Shown: in pieces, positions 56,457 through 64,000 of the stretch
Layout of the letters: each line of letters begins with the position of its first letter
How positions within the stretch are numbered: the first letter of the stretch is position 1
Assembly (NCBI RefSeq): GCF_009696675.1
Contig: NZ_VULN01000009.1
Location: 1-64,000, forward strand
DNA from: Acidaminococcus fermentans
GTDB lineage: Bacteria > Bacillota > Negativicutes > Acidaminococcales > Acidaminococcaceae
Direction of reading: 5' to 3'
Length of the DNA: 64,000 bases
Made by a program: the position numbers and the translations under genes
Notes under the pieces: generated by a model
The model's database searches: none
What the model saw: the letters and a program-made list of their open reading frames with translations, nothing else
Told to the model about the DNA's origin: nothing

Positions 56457-56481
56457 GGGGGTGTTGCCGTGCAACAGCCCC
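56457..56481 (+). terminator. Terminator-like hairpin between the tetR-type gene and ireB
   Basis: GGGGTGTTGC-CGT-GCAACAGCCCC followed by TTCTTT; nearly the same hairpin as at 153-183. Confidence 0.65.
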
Positions 56482-56504
56482 TTCTTTACAAAGGAGGGAG
56501 AAAC

Positions 56505-56765
56505 ATGTCTCGTACTACACAGGAAACCACCATGTTCAAACCGGTTCCGGAAACCAAAAGTGTGGCGGAAACCATCCGGGAGGTGGCAGAGGCCCTGAAG
56601 GAAAAAGGGTACAACCCCATCGACCAGCTGGCCGGATATCTCCTGAGCGGGGATCCGGCCTATGTGACCAGCTACAAGGACGCCCGGCTGAAGATCCGCC
56701 ATTTTGAACGGTACGAACTGATCGAAGCCCTGCTCCAGGCCTACCTGGAGGAATCAGAACGCTGA
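56505..56765 (+). CDS. ireB: IreB-family regulatory protein (86 aa)
   Basis: UPF0297/Ire[21 protein letters not shown] then [20 protein letters not shown] is diagnostic. In Enterococcus IreB is a substrate of the Ser/Thr kinase IreK and modulates cephalosporin resistance. Forms the standard ireB-ruvX-DUF1292 operon; its stop overlaps ruvX by one base. Confidence 0.95.
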   Translation: MSRTTQETTMFKPVPETKSVAETIREVAEALKEKGYNPIDQLAGYLLSGDPAYVTSYKDARLKIRHFERYELIEALLQAYLEESER

Positions 56766-57184
56766 TGAGGATCATGGGCTTGGATCTGGGCACCCGGACC
56801 ATCGGGGTGGCCGTCAGCGACGAAACCGGCTTCATCGCCCGGGGGGTGGAGACCATCCGCCGGAAGGGGCTGGAAAACGACCTGAACCGTCTCACGGAAC
56901 TGGTGGAGGCGGAAGAAGTGGGGCAGTTCGTATTGGGCTACCCCAAGAACATGAACGGGTCCATTGGCGACAGAGCCAGGGCCAGTGAAGAATTCAAAAC
57001 CATCCTGGAGGAACGCTTCCCGTCCATCCCGGTTGTCCTTTGGGATGAGCGGCTCTCTACGGTAGCAGCGGAAAAAGTCCTGATCGAGGCGGATCTCCAG
57101 AGGAAGAAACGGAAGAAAATCATCGACATGATGGCCGCTGTGGTCATCCTGCAGAATTACCTGGACAGCCCGAGGAGGAAATGA
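56765..57184 (+). CDS. ruvX: Putative Holliday junction resolvase / pre-16S rRNA nuclease YqgF (139 aa)
   Basis: RNase H-like fold: [20 protein letters not shown], then [15 protein letters not shown] and [16 protein letters not shown] with the catalytic acidic residues; the end has [16 protein letters not shown]. YqgF family members process pre-16S rRNA or junctions. Middle gene of the conserved operon. Confidence 0.95.
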   Translation: MRIMGLDLGTRTIGVAVSDETGFIARGVETIRRKGLENDLNRLTELVEAEEVGQFVLGYPKNMNGSIGDRARASEEFKTILEERFPSIPVVLWDERLSTVAAEKVLIEADLQRKKRKKIIDMMAAVVILQNYLDSPRRK

Positions 57185-57186
57185 CA

Positions 57187-57501
57187 ATGGCCAAGAACGA
57201 CGACGAAAAGCTGCTGGCAACGGAAGACCAGGAGGCGGTGGTGGTGATCACCGACGAAAAAGGCAACGAATCCTATTATCTGGAAGAAATGGTAATCCCC
57301 ATGGATGGGAAGAATTTCGCCCTTCTGACCCAGATCCCGGAAGACGATGACACGGACCCTGACGAAGAGGACAATGTGATCATCGCCCGGGTGGATTTTG
57401 ATGACAAGGGGGACCCGGTGTACCTGGATCCCACCGATGAAGAATTCGAAGCAGTCCGGAAAGCCTATGAGGAAATCATGGACGAAATGGATGCCCAGTA
57501 A
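57187..57501 (+). CDS. DUF1292 protein (YrzB-like, 104 aa)
   Basis: Very acidic: TDEKGNESYYLEEMVIPMDG, KNFALLTQIPEDDDTDPDEE and AYEEIMDEM. Third member of the conserved cluster; the function is unknown. ATG 57187 is better spaced to AGGAGG than 57181. Confidence 0.9.
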   Translation: MAKNDDEKLLATEDQEAVVVITDEKGNESYYLEEMVIPMDGKNFALLTQIPEDDDTDPDEEDNVIIARVDFDDKGDPVYLDPTDEEFEAVRKAYEEIMDEMDAQ

Positions 57502-57516
57502 CCAGGAAGGCCCATT

Positions 57517-58545
57517 ATGCGGAAAAAATTCTTGCCCATCGGGATCGCCCTGGTGCTGGCCCTTCTGTTCGGAGGCTACTGGTACCTGGACTACTTCAAC
57601 ACCAACACCAGCCTGGCCACCGGTCAGAAGGTCCGGTTCACAGTTACGGAAGGCATGACCACCTCTGACATTGCCACCCTGCTCCACGACAAAAAGCTGA
57701 TCCAGACTCCGGAATCCTTCCGGCTGGCAGCCCGGGTAAAAGGTCTGGAAAACCATCTCCAGGCCGGCACCTACGAAATCACCGCCGGCATGAGCGACGG
57801 GGAGATTATCAACATCCTCTCCAAAGGGAAGGTCCATTCCAACAGCTTTGCGGTGCCGGAAGGGGCCACCATCAACGAAATCGCCCTGAAGCTGGAACGG
57901 GAACACCTGACCACCGCCCAGGCCTTCAAGGATGCCTGCCGGAACTATACTCCCTACACCTACATGGAAAGCCGCAATCCGGATGTGGTGTACAAGGCAG
58001 AAGGGTTCATCTGCCCGGCCACCTACAACATCCCGGAAAAGGCCACCGCCAAGGACATGGTGGCCATGATGGTCCAGGAGTTCAACAAAAAGCTGACCCC
58101 GGACCTGCGCAGGGACATCCAGAAAAGCTATCTGCCCCTCCGGGACATTGTGACCCTGGCTTCCATGGTGGAACGGGAAGCCACCCACAAGGAGGAAATG
58201 CCTCTTATTGCCGGGGTGTTTGAAAAACGCCTTCAGATGGGGATGCCCATCCAGTCCGACACCACCATCCAGTACATCCTGGGAGCCCAGAAGAAGGAAG
58301 TCACCTACGACGACCTGGAGCTGGAATCTCCCTATAACACCTACCTGAACAAGGGCCTGCCTCCGGGACCGGTGGGGAACCCCAGCATGGATGCCATCCG
58401 TGCAGTGATCCATCCGGTGATGACCGATTATCTGTACTTTGTGGCGGATAAGGAAGGTTACCATCACTTTACCAAAACTTACGAAGAACATGTGGCCATG
58501 ATCCAGAAACTGAACCCTGGAGAAGTCATAGGAGAAGCACAGTGA
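57517..58545 (+). CDS. mltG: Endolytic murein transglycosylase MltG (342 aa)
   Basis: One N-terminal membrane helix (LPIGIALVLALLFGGYWYL), a LysM-like subdomain and the YceG catalytic domain. Family marks: TLASMVEREATHKEEMPLIA with the catalytic Glu, QSDTTIQYILGAQKKEVTYD and SPYNTYLNKGLPPGPVGNPS. Cuts nascent glycan strands to set their length. Overlaps the U32 gene by four bases. Confidence 0.95.
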   Translation: MRKKFLPIGIALVLALLFGGYWYLDYFNTNTSLATGQKVRFTVTEGMTTSDIATLLHDKKLIQTPESFRLAARVKGLENHLQAGTYEITAGMSDGEIINILSKGKVHSNSFAVPEGATINEIALKLEREHLTTAQAFKDACRNYTPYTYMESRNPDVVYKAEGFICPATYNIPEKATAKDMVAMMVQEFNKKLTPDLRRDIQKSYLPLRDIVTLASMVEREATHKEEMPLIAGVFEKRLQMGMPIQSDTTIQYILGAQKKEVTYDDLELESPYNTYLNKGLPPGPVGNPSMDAIRAVIHPVMTDYLYFVADKEGYHHFTKTYEEHVAMIQKLNPGEVIGEAQ

Positions 58546-59762
58546 ACAAACCTGAACTGCTGGCTCCCGCCGGGAGCCTGGAAAAGGGCCGGATGGCCCT
58601 GTTGTACGGAGCTGACGCCATTTATCTGGGAGGCCGGGCCTTCGGGCTCCGGGCCTTTGCCGCCAATTTCTCCCTGGAAGAGATCCGGGAGATCACGGCC
58701 TTTGCCCACAGCCTGGGGAAAAAGGTCTATGTGACCGTGAACATTTTCCCTCACAACAGCGACCTGCCGCCCCTGCCGGATTATCTCCGGGATCTGGAGG
58801 CCTCAGGGGTGGATGCCCTGCTGGTGTCCGACCTGGGAGTGTGGATGACGGCCCGGAAAGTGGTCCCCGGTCTGGGGCTCCATGTAAGCACCCAGGCCAA
58901 CGTGACCAACTGGGCCACCGCCAAAGCCTGGGAAGACCTGGGAGCGGAACGGGTGGTGCTGGCCCGGGAACTGTCCTTCCAGGAAATCCGGGAGATCCGG
59001 GAAAAGATCACCGCTGACCTGGAAGTGTTCGTCCACGGGGCCATGTGCATTTCCTATTCCGGACGGTGCCTGTTGAGCAACTACTTCACCGGACGGGACA
59101 GCAACCGGGGGGCCTGTGCCCAGGTGTGCCGGTGGGAATTCGGCCTGACGGAAAAGAACCGGCCCGGGGAAGTGTTCTCCATGGCAGAGGATGAACGGGG
59201 CACTTACATCATGAATTCCAAGGATCTGTGCCTCATTGACTATCTGCCCCAGCTGATGGAGGCAGGGGTCACCAGCCTGAAGATCGAAGGCCGGATGAAA
59301 AGCGTCCATTATGTGGCCACTGTGGTCAGCGCCTACCGGAAAGCCATCGATCTGTGCTGGGAGGATCCGGAACATTTCACCGTGCCGGAAAGTCTCCGGC
59401 AGGAACTGAAAAAAGTCTCCCACCGGCCCTATACCACCGGGTTCGCCCTTGGGAAGACCGGCCCGGAAGACCAGGTGTACACCACCAGTTCCTATGAACA
59501 GAGCGCGGATTTCGTGGCTCTGGTGAAGGACTTTGACCCGGCCGGGGGACGGGTGACCCTGGAACAGCGGAACCATGTGAAGGCAGGGGAAGTGCTGGAA
59601 GTACTGACTCCCGGGGGAGAAATCTTCCCCTGGACCCTGGAGGACATGAAGGACGGAGAGGGGAACCCTCTTACCGCCGCTCCCCATGCCCAGATGGTGT
59701 TCACCGCCAAAGGGGACGGACGGATGGCTCCCTTCTCCCTAGTCCGCCGCCTGAAGAAATAA
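58542..59762 (+). CDS. Peptidase U32 family protein (406 aa)
   Basis: PELLAPAGSLEKGRMALLYG opens the TIM-barrel-like U32 core. GRCLLSNYFTGRDSNRGACA followed by QVCRWEF is the U32 signature with its cysteines. Relatives (TrhP/RlhA) take part in tRNA or rRNA hydroxylation rather than proteolysis. The position after mltG matches many Firmicutes. Confidence 0.93.
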   Translation: MNKPELLAPAGSLEKGRMALLYGADAIYLGGRAFGLRAFAANFSLEEIREITAFAHSLGKKVYVTVNIFPHNSDLPPLPDYLRDLEASGVDALLVSDLGVWMTARKVVPGLGLHVSTQANVTNWATAKAWEDLGAERVVLARELSFQEIREIREKITADLEVFVHGAMCISYSGRCLLSNYFTGRDSNRGACAQVCRWEFGLTEKNRPGEVFSMAEDERGTYIMNSKDLCLIDYLPQLMEAGVTSLKIEGRMKSVHYVATVVSAYRKAIDLCWEDPEHFTVPESLRQELKKVSHRPYTTGFALGKTGPEDQVYTTSSYEQSADFVALVKDFDPAGGRVTLEQRNHVKAGEVLEVLTPGGEIFPWTLEDMKDGEGNPLTAAPHAQMVFTAKGDGRMAPFSLVRRLKK

Positions 59763-59875
59763 AACAAAACAATTTGTAACAAAGTATATAGAAACCCTTG
59801 CTTTTTTTCGGGGTTTAAGAGTACAATAGATTAGTCAAACTGATTTTGTTGGACGAAGCACAAGGAGACGATAGG

Positions 59876-60925
59876 ATGAAGGCACTGGAAAGACTCCGGA
59901 GTTTTCTGGAACAGGAAAAAGTGGATGGGATCTTCATCAAGGGAGATTCTTCCATCCGGTATTTCACCGGCTTCACCGGCGGGGACAGCCTGCTGTATGT
60001 GGATGCCCATCGGGCGGTGATCATCACCGATTCCCGGTATACTCTCCAGGTGCGCCAGCAGGCTCCGGACTGCGAACTGGTGGAACATCTCCATGGGTTC
60101 TGGCCGGAAGCGGCCAAACTGCCCCAGTCGGACAACCTGTCCCTGGACGGGGATTATTTCTCCTATACGGAACAGCGGGCCCTGGCAGCGGCCCTGCCCC
60201 ATGCCACCTGGAAGAATGTGAACCTGGTGGGCCTGCGGGCGGTGAAGACCCCAGAAGAGCTGGCCCTGATCCGGAAGGCAGTGGCCATTTCCGACGAAGC
60301 CTTCCTCCAGCTGCTGCCCCATATCCGGGCTGGCCGGACGGAAAGCGATCTGGCGGCGGAACTGGAATACAACATGCGGAAGCTGGGGTCCACCAAGCCT
60401 TCCTTCGAAACCATCTGTGCCTCCGGCAAACGGAGCGCCCTGCCTCACGGGGTGGCTTCTGACAAGGTGGTGGACGCAGGCGATTTCATCACGTTCGACT
60501 TCGGGGCCACCTATGGGGGCTACTGCTCCGACATCACCCGGACGGTGGTGTTGGGGAAGGCTGCTCCCTGGCAGAAGGAAATCTATGATATCGTACTCCG
60601 GGCCAATCTGCTGGGAGAAAAGACCCTGAAGGCCGGGCTTACCGGCATCCAGGTGGACGGAGCCGTCCGGGACTTCATCACCGGCAAAGGCTACGGACCC
60701 AACTTCGGCCATGGCCTGGGCCACGGCGTGGGCCTGGACATCCACGAAAAACCGGTGCTGAACCGGGCCAATGACCAGCCTCTGCCGGCTGGTGCGGTGG
60801 TGACCATCGAACCGGGCATCTATCTCCCTGATAAGGGCGGTGTCCGGATCGAGGATACGGTACTGGTCACGGAAACGGGCTGCGAACGGCTCACTTCCGT
60901 GCCCAAGGAACTGAAGGAACTCTGA
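59876..60925 (+). CDS. Xaa-Pro aminopeptidase, M24 family (349 aa)
   Basis: Creatinase N-domain (IFIKGDSSIRYFTGFTGGDS), then the pita-bread domain with metal ligands in FITFDFGATYGGYCSDITRT, the HGLGHGVGLDIHE stretch, TIEPGIYLP and GVRIEDTVLVTETG. Removes N-terminal residues before proline. ATG after AAGGAGACG. Directly upstream of efp, as in many Firmicutes. Confidence 0.95.
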   Translation: MKALERLRSFLEQEKVDGIFIKGDSSIRYFTGFTGGDSLLYVDAHRAVIITDSRYTLQVRQQAPDCELVEHLHGFWPEAAKLPQSDNLSLDGDYFSYTEQRALAAALPHATWKNVNLVGLRAVKTPEELALIRKAVAISDEAFLQLLPHIRAGRTESDLAAELEYNMRKLGSTKPSFETICASGKRSALPHGVASDKVVDAGDFITFDFGATYGGYCSDITRTVVLGKAAPWQKEIYDIVLRANLLGEKTLKAGLTGIQVDGAVRDFITGKGYGPNFGHGLGHGVGLDIHEKPVLNRANDQPLPAGAVVTIEPGIYLPDKGGVRIEDTVLVTETGCERLTSVPKELKEL

Positions 60926-60964
60926 TTTACCCATATAAACTATATTTTTTTGGAGGTTGTTTTC

Positions 60965-61522
60965 ATGATTTCTACGAACGATTTTAAAACTGGCGTAACG
61001 GTTGAAATTGACGGCGATGCTTGGCAGGTCGTTGAATTCCAGCATGTAAAACCGGGTAAAGGCGCTGCTTTCGTACGGGCCAAAATGCGCAACCTGTGCA
61101 CCGGCGCTGTGGTGGAACGGACTTTCAACGCGGCTGAACGTCTGGAAAACGCCATTGTGGAAAGAAAGGGCATGCAGTACCTGTACGAAGCCGATGGCAC
61201 CTATGTGTTCATGGACAACGAAACCTATGATCAGCTGGAACTGAACAAGGATCAGCTGGGCAAGGCCGTGAACTTCCTGAAGGAAAACATGGACGTAAAG
61301 GTCATCACCTTCAAGGATCGGATCCTGGGTGTGGAACTGCCCAACACGGTGGAACTGACTGTAGTGGAAACCGAACCGGGGATCAAAGGGGATACCGCTA
61401 CCGGCGGCAGCAAGAACGCCAAAATGGATACCGGTTATGTGGTCAAAGTGCCTCTGTTCATCAACGAAGGGGACGTTCTGCAAATCGATACCCGTACCGG
61501 GGATTATATTGCCAGAGCATAA
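60965..61522 (+). CDS. efp: Elongation factor P (185 aa)
   Basis: Rescues ribosomes stalled at polyproline. Start [20 protein letters not shown]; the tip loop is [13 protein letters not shown], with a lysine that can carry a modification; the end has [24 protein letters not shown] lies at 60952-60956. Confidence 0.97.
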   Translation: MISTNDFKTGVTVEIDGDAWQVVEFQHVKPGKGAAFVRAKMRNLCTGAVVERTFNAAERLENAIVERKGMQYLYEADGTYVFMDNETYDQLELNKDQLGKAVNFLKENMDVKVITFKDRILGVELPNTVELTVVETEPGIKGDTATGGSKNAKMDTGYVVKVPLFINEGDVLQIDTRTGDYIARA

Positions 61523-61529
61523 CAGGGAG

Positions 61530-61562
61530 AAAATGGGGGCTGTCGCAGGACAGCCCCATTTT
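61530..61562 (+). terminator. efp terminator
   Basis: AAAATGGGGGCTGTC-GCAG-GACAGCCCCATTTT, one bulged G, T-rich end. Works in both directions in principle. Confidence 0.85.
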
Positions 61563-61615
61563 GTATTCCGGCGGTTTTTGAAACCCGGCCGGACGGTGGA
61601 ATAAAGGAAAGAAAC

Positions 61616-62224
61616 ATGAAGACAATCTATCTGGTGCGCCATGGGGAAACCCTGGCCAACCGGCAGGGGATCCTCCAGGGCTGGTCCAACAACCCCCTGG
61701 ACGACACCGGCCGGAAACAGGCATCCGCCCTGGTGACCCGGGCTGCCCGGGTGCCTTTGGATGCCCTCTATACTTCGGACCTGATCCGGACCCGGGAAAC
61801 GGCTGCCCCTCTGGCGGCGGCCCGCGGCATGGAAGCAAAGGCCCTTCTCGGGCTCCGGGAGATTTCCTTCGGGAAATGGGACGGCCATCATCTCCGGGAA
61901 ATCCAGGAAAAGGATCCGGATACCCTCCGGGATATTTTCCTGAAGCCGGGACAGGTGGACCTGGAAGCGGAGGAAGACCTGGCCGCTTCCCAAAAAAGAG
62001 GATGGGAAACCTTCCGGGAACTGGTGGACCAAATGGAACCGGAAGGCACCATCCTGTGCGTCAGCCACGGGGGCCTGATCCGGCTCCTGGTGTGTCAGAT
62101 CCTGGGGTTCCCCATAGACAACATGTGGCGGATGAGCCTGGCCAACACGGCCTTCGTCCAGGTGGTCCAGACCGCCGACTACGGATTCCGGGTGGACAAA
62201 CTGAACGATATGGGGATGCTGTAA
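61616..62224 (+). CDS. Histidine phosphatase (phosphoglycerate mutase-like, 202 aa)
   Basis: TIYLVRHGETLANRQGILQG carries the RHG catalytic motif. Further marks are YTSDLIRTRETAAPLAAARG, GLREISFGKWDG and LCVSHGGLIRLLVCQIL with the second histidine. Substrate cannot be told; CobC/GpmB-type enzymes are closest in layout. Confidence 0.88.
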   Translation: MKTIYLVRHGETLANRQGILQGWSNNPLDDTGRKQASALVTRAARVPLDALYTSDLIRTRETAAPLAAARGMEAKALLGLREISFGKWDGHHLREIQEKDPDTLRDIFLKPGQVDLEAEEDLAASQKRGWETFRELVDQMEPEGTILCVSHGGLIRLLVCQILGFPIDNMWRMSLANTAFVQVVQTADYGFRVDKLNDMGML

Positions 62225-62291
62225 GCCTCTTGACTCATCTGTTATAATAATAGATACATATAAACATCTTACAAATGAGGGAGCGATTCTT

Positions 62292-63179
62292 ATTTTAGAA
62301 TTCAAGCATATCAGCATCGACGACAAGCCGATATTCGATGATTACTTTACCGAAGAGGACTACCATGCCTCGGAATGTTGTTTCGGGTCTATCTTTATCT
62401 GGCGGAAGCAGTATGACAGCTACTGGGCCATCAGCCACGGCTGTCTCATCATCAAGGTCACCGTCAACGGCACCACTTTCGTGCTGCCCCCCTTCGGCGG
62501 GGTCAACGAAGACCTGCCAAAAGTGATCTGCGCCCTGAAGCAGTATTTCAAAGGGGAACCTTTCGAAATGCACGGGATCTACGAGCATACCATCGAACGG
62601 TTCCAGAAATACCTGCCCCAGGTGAACACCTTCACCCCGGACCGGGACAACTGGGACTATGTGTACCAGCGGGCCAGCCTGGCCAGCCTCAGCGGCCGGA
62701 AGCTCCACGGAAAGAAGAACCACTACAACCAGTTCCTGAAGGACAACCCGGAATTCGTCTACGAGCCCATTACCCCGGCCAACAAGGACGAATGCATTGC
62801 CTACGGGAAACAGTGGGTGGAACAGCGGGAACTCACCGATCCTTCCATTGTGGCGGAATTCGACGCCATCCAGGAAGGGCTGAACCATCTGGATGAACTC
62901 CAGCTCCGGGGCGGTCTGATCCGGCTGGACGGCCAGGTGAAGGCCTTCACCTTCGGGGAACGGGCCGGGAAGAACACGGCGGTGATCCATGTGGAAAAGG
63001 CGGATCCGGACATCCGGGGCCTGTACACCGCCATCAACAAGGAATATATCGCTCATGAATGGCCCGATGTGACCTACATCAACCGGGAAGAGGACATGGG
63101 CAAGGAAGGACTCCGGGAAGCCAAGGAATCCTACAAGCCTGTGTTCATGGTGAAAAAATACAATACCATCATCCGCTGA
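62292..63179 (+). CDS. DUF2156 (LPG synthase C-terminal-like) protein, ATT start (295 aa)
   Basis: The family opening MLEFKPIxxxDK is matched by codons ATT TTA GAA TTC AAG at 62292, reading (M)LEFKHISIDDKPIFDDYFTE. GAGGGAG ends 8 bases before this ATT, the ideal distance, and no ATG, GTG or TTG in frame lies between it and residue 60. The body shows YLPQVNTFTPDRDNWDYVYQ, LHGKKNHYNQFLKDNPEF and ATVIHVEKA-like TAVIHVEKADPDIRGLYTAI, a double GNAT fold. The role is unknown. Confidence 0.8.
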   Translation: MLEFKHISIDDKPIFDDYFTEEDYHASECCFGSIFIWRKQYDSYWAISHGCLIIKVTVNGTTFVLPPFGGVNEDLPKVICALKQYFKGEPFEMHGIYEHTIERFQKYLPQVNTFTPDRDNWDYVYQRASLASLSGRKLHGKKNHYNQFLKDNPEFVYEPITPANKDECIAYGKQWVEQRELTDPSIVAEFDAIQEGLNHLDELQLRGGLIRLDGQVKAFTFGERAGKNTAVIHVEKADPDIRGLYTAINKEYIAHEWPDVTYINREEDMGKEGLREAKESYKPVFMVKKYNTIIR

Positions 63180-63191
63180 AGGAGGATTGCC

Positions 63192-64000
63192 ATGGATTTT
63201 CGTTTGCTCCAGCAGGATACCCTGTCCCAGGCGGCGGACCTGTGGGATTACTGCTTTGAAAAGAAGGGGACGCATTTTTATGAATGGTATTTCGGGGAAT
63301 ATGCCCTGAAGCAGAACCGGATCCTGGGTGGATTCCAGGACGGGAAGCTGCTGACCATGCTCCACCTGAACCCCTATGTGCTCCGGCTCCGGGGACGGGA
63401 CTGGAAGGTGCCCTATATTGTGGGGGTGGCCACGGATCCGGTGGCCCGGGGACACCATGTGATGGGGGACCTGATGGAAACCGCCTTCACCACCCTCCGG
63501 GCCCTGAAGGTGCCTTTTGTGATCCTCATGCCCATTTACGCCGGGATCTACCAGCCCTACGGCTTTGCCTGGACCCATCTCCGGAAGCATTACACCCTGC
63601 CTCTGGCCGGACTGGATCTGGCGGGACACCCTCTGGACGGGTACGAACCGGAACGGGTGGACACCCGGAGCGGGGAAAAACTGGTGGCTCCCGTCTATGA
63701 AAAAGCCATGGCCGGGTACCACGGCTATGTGGTCCGGGACCACCGGGTGTGGGAGAACACCCTTCTGACTGCCGCCCAGGAAAATTTTGAGACGGTAATC
63801 ATCCGGAATGACGGTGCACCAAAGGCTTACGCGTTGTATAATAGAGAGGGAGACAAAGTGACCGTCCAGGAAATGGCTGCTGCAGAACCCCCGGCCAAAA
63901 TCCGTCTGCTCCAGTACTTCAAGGGGCTGGCGGGCACCTACAAGACCCTGGACTGGCTGGCGCCGGAAGACGACCTGACCTGGACCCAATTGCCGGACCA
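63192..64000 (+). CDS. Eis-like GNAT N-acetyltransferase, cut by window end
   Basis: ATG 63192 after GGAGGA; the frame is open to the window edge (269 codons). MDFRLLQQDTLSQAADLWDY, CFEKKGTHFYEWYFGEY and then VPYIVGVATDPVARGHHVMG carry the GNAT acetyl-CoA loop. MPIYAGIYQPYGFAWTH matches the Eis family, which acetylates amines including aminoglycosides in some members. The C-terminus lies outside the window. Confidence 0.85.
   Translation, partial: MDFRLLQQDTLSQAADLWDYCFEKKGTHFYEWYFGEYALKQNRILGGFQDGKLLTMLHLNPYVLRLRGRDWKVPYIVGVATDPVARGHHVMGDLMETAFTTLRALKVPFVILMPIYAGIYQPYGFAWTHLRKHYTLPLAGLDLAGHPLDGYEPERVDTRSGEKLVAPVYEKAMAGYHGYVVRDHRVWENTLLTAAQENFETVIIRNDGAPKAYALYNREGDKVTVQEMAAAEPPAKIRLLQYFKGLAGTYKTLDWLAPEDDLTWTQLPD

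Overview
The window is a chromosomal segment of a GC-rich, diderm Firmicute of the Negativicutes, most likely Acidaminococcaceae (Acidaminococcus or a close relative). This rests on the mix of Gram-positive-type genes (T-box-controlled pheST, ctsR, ireB, ruvX, DUF1292, mltG) and on a prophage lysis cassette with spanin-like genes, which makes sense only with an outer membrane. The genus is an inference. Both window edges cut a gene: an IS3-type transposase on the left and an Eis-like acetyltransferase on the right.

Left host part (1-10850): an IS3 transposase end, two small orphan genes, a two-gene heterodimeric ABC exporter behind an operator-like inverted repeat, a TPR-like gene, the T-box leader with pheS and pheT, and a tRNA operon (Asp, Gly, Trp) with a consensus promoter.

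Prophage (10829-49762, about 38.9 kb): it lies between 19-bp direct repeats, the left being the 3' end of tRNA-Trp. The order is integrase, accessory genes, a leftward repressor module facing a cro-like gene, an early operon with many tiny membrane proteins, replication genes (DnaD-type initiator with internal iteron-like repeats, DnaC-like loader, SSB, RusA), terminase, lambda-type head genes, and a P2/Mu-type contractile tail. The tail module includes a -1 frameshift in the tail assembly chaperone gene, the tape measure, X, D, V, PAAR, U, W, J and I, then fibres and lysis genes.

The most interesting system is a complete diversity-generating retroelement (DGR) at the end of the tail module: a target protein with a C-terminal variable region (VR 45523-45631), an Avd-like helper, a template repeat (TR 46137-46245) and a YMDD reverse transcriptase. 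VR and TR differ at 13 of 109 positions, and 12 of these are adenines in TR, the signature of adenine-directed mutagenic homing. The target follows a protein whose N-terminus resembles the Mtd tropism determinant, so the DGR probably diversifies host-receptor binding.

Right host part (49763-64000): the displaced terminator of the tRNA operon, a HIRAN gene, two copies of a roughly 170-nt four-hairpin element whose stems differ in sequence but keep their pairing, a short lipoprotein gene that ends inside one copy, then ctsR-radA, alaS, a TetR regulator, ireB-ruvX-DUF1292-mltG-U32 peptidase, an M24 aminopeptidase, efp, a histidine phosphatase, and a DUF2156-type gene that appears to start at ATT.
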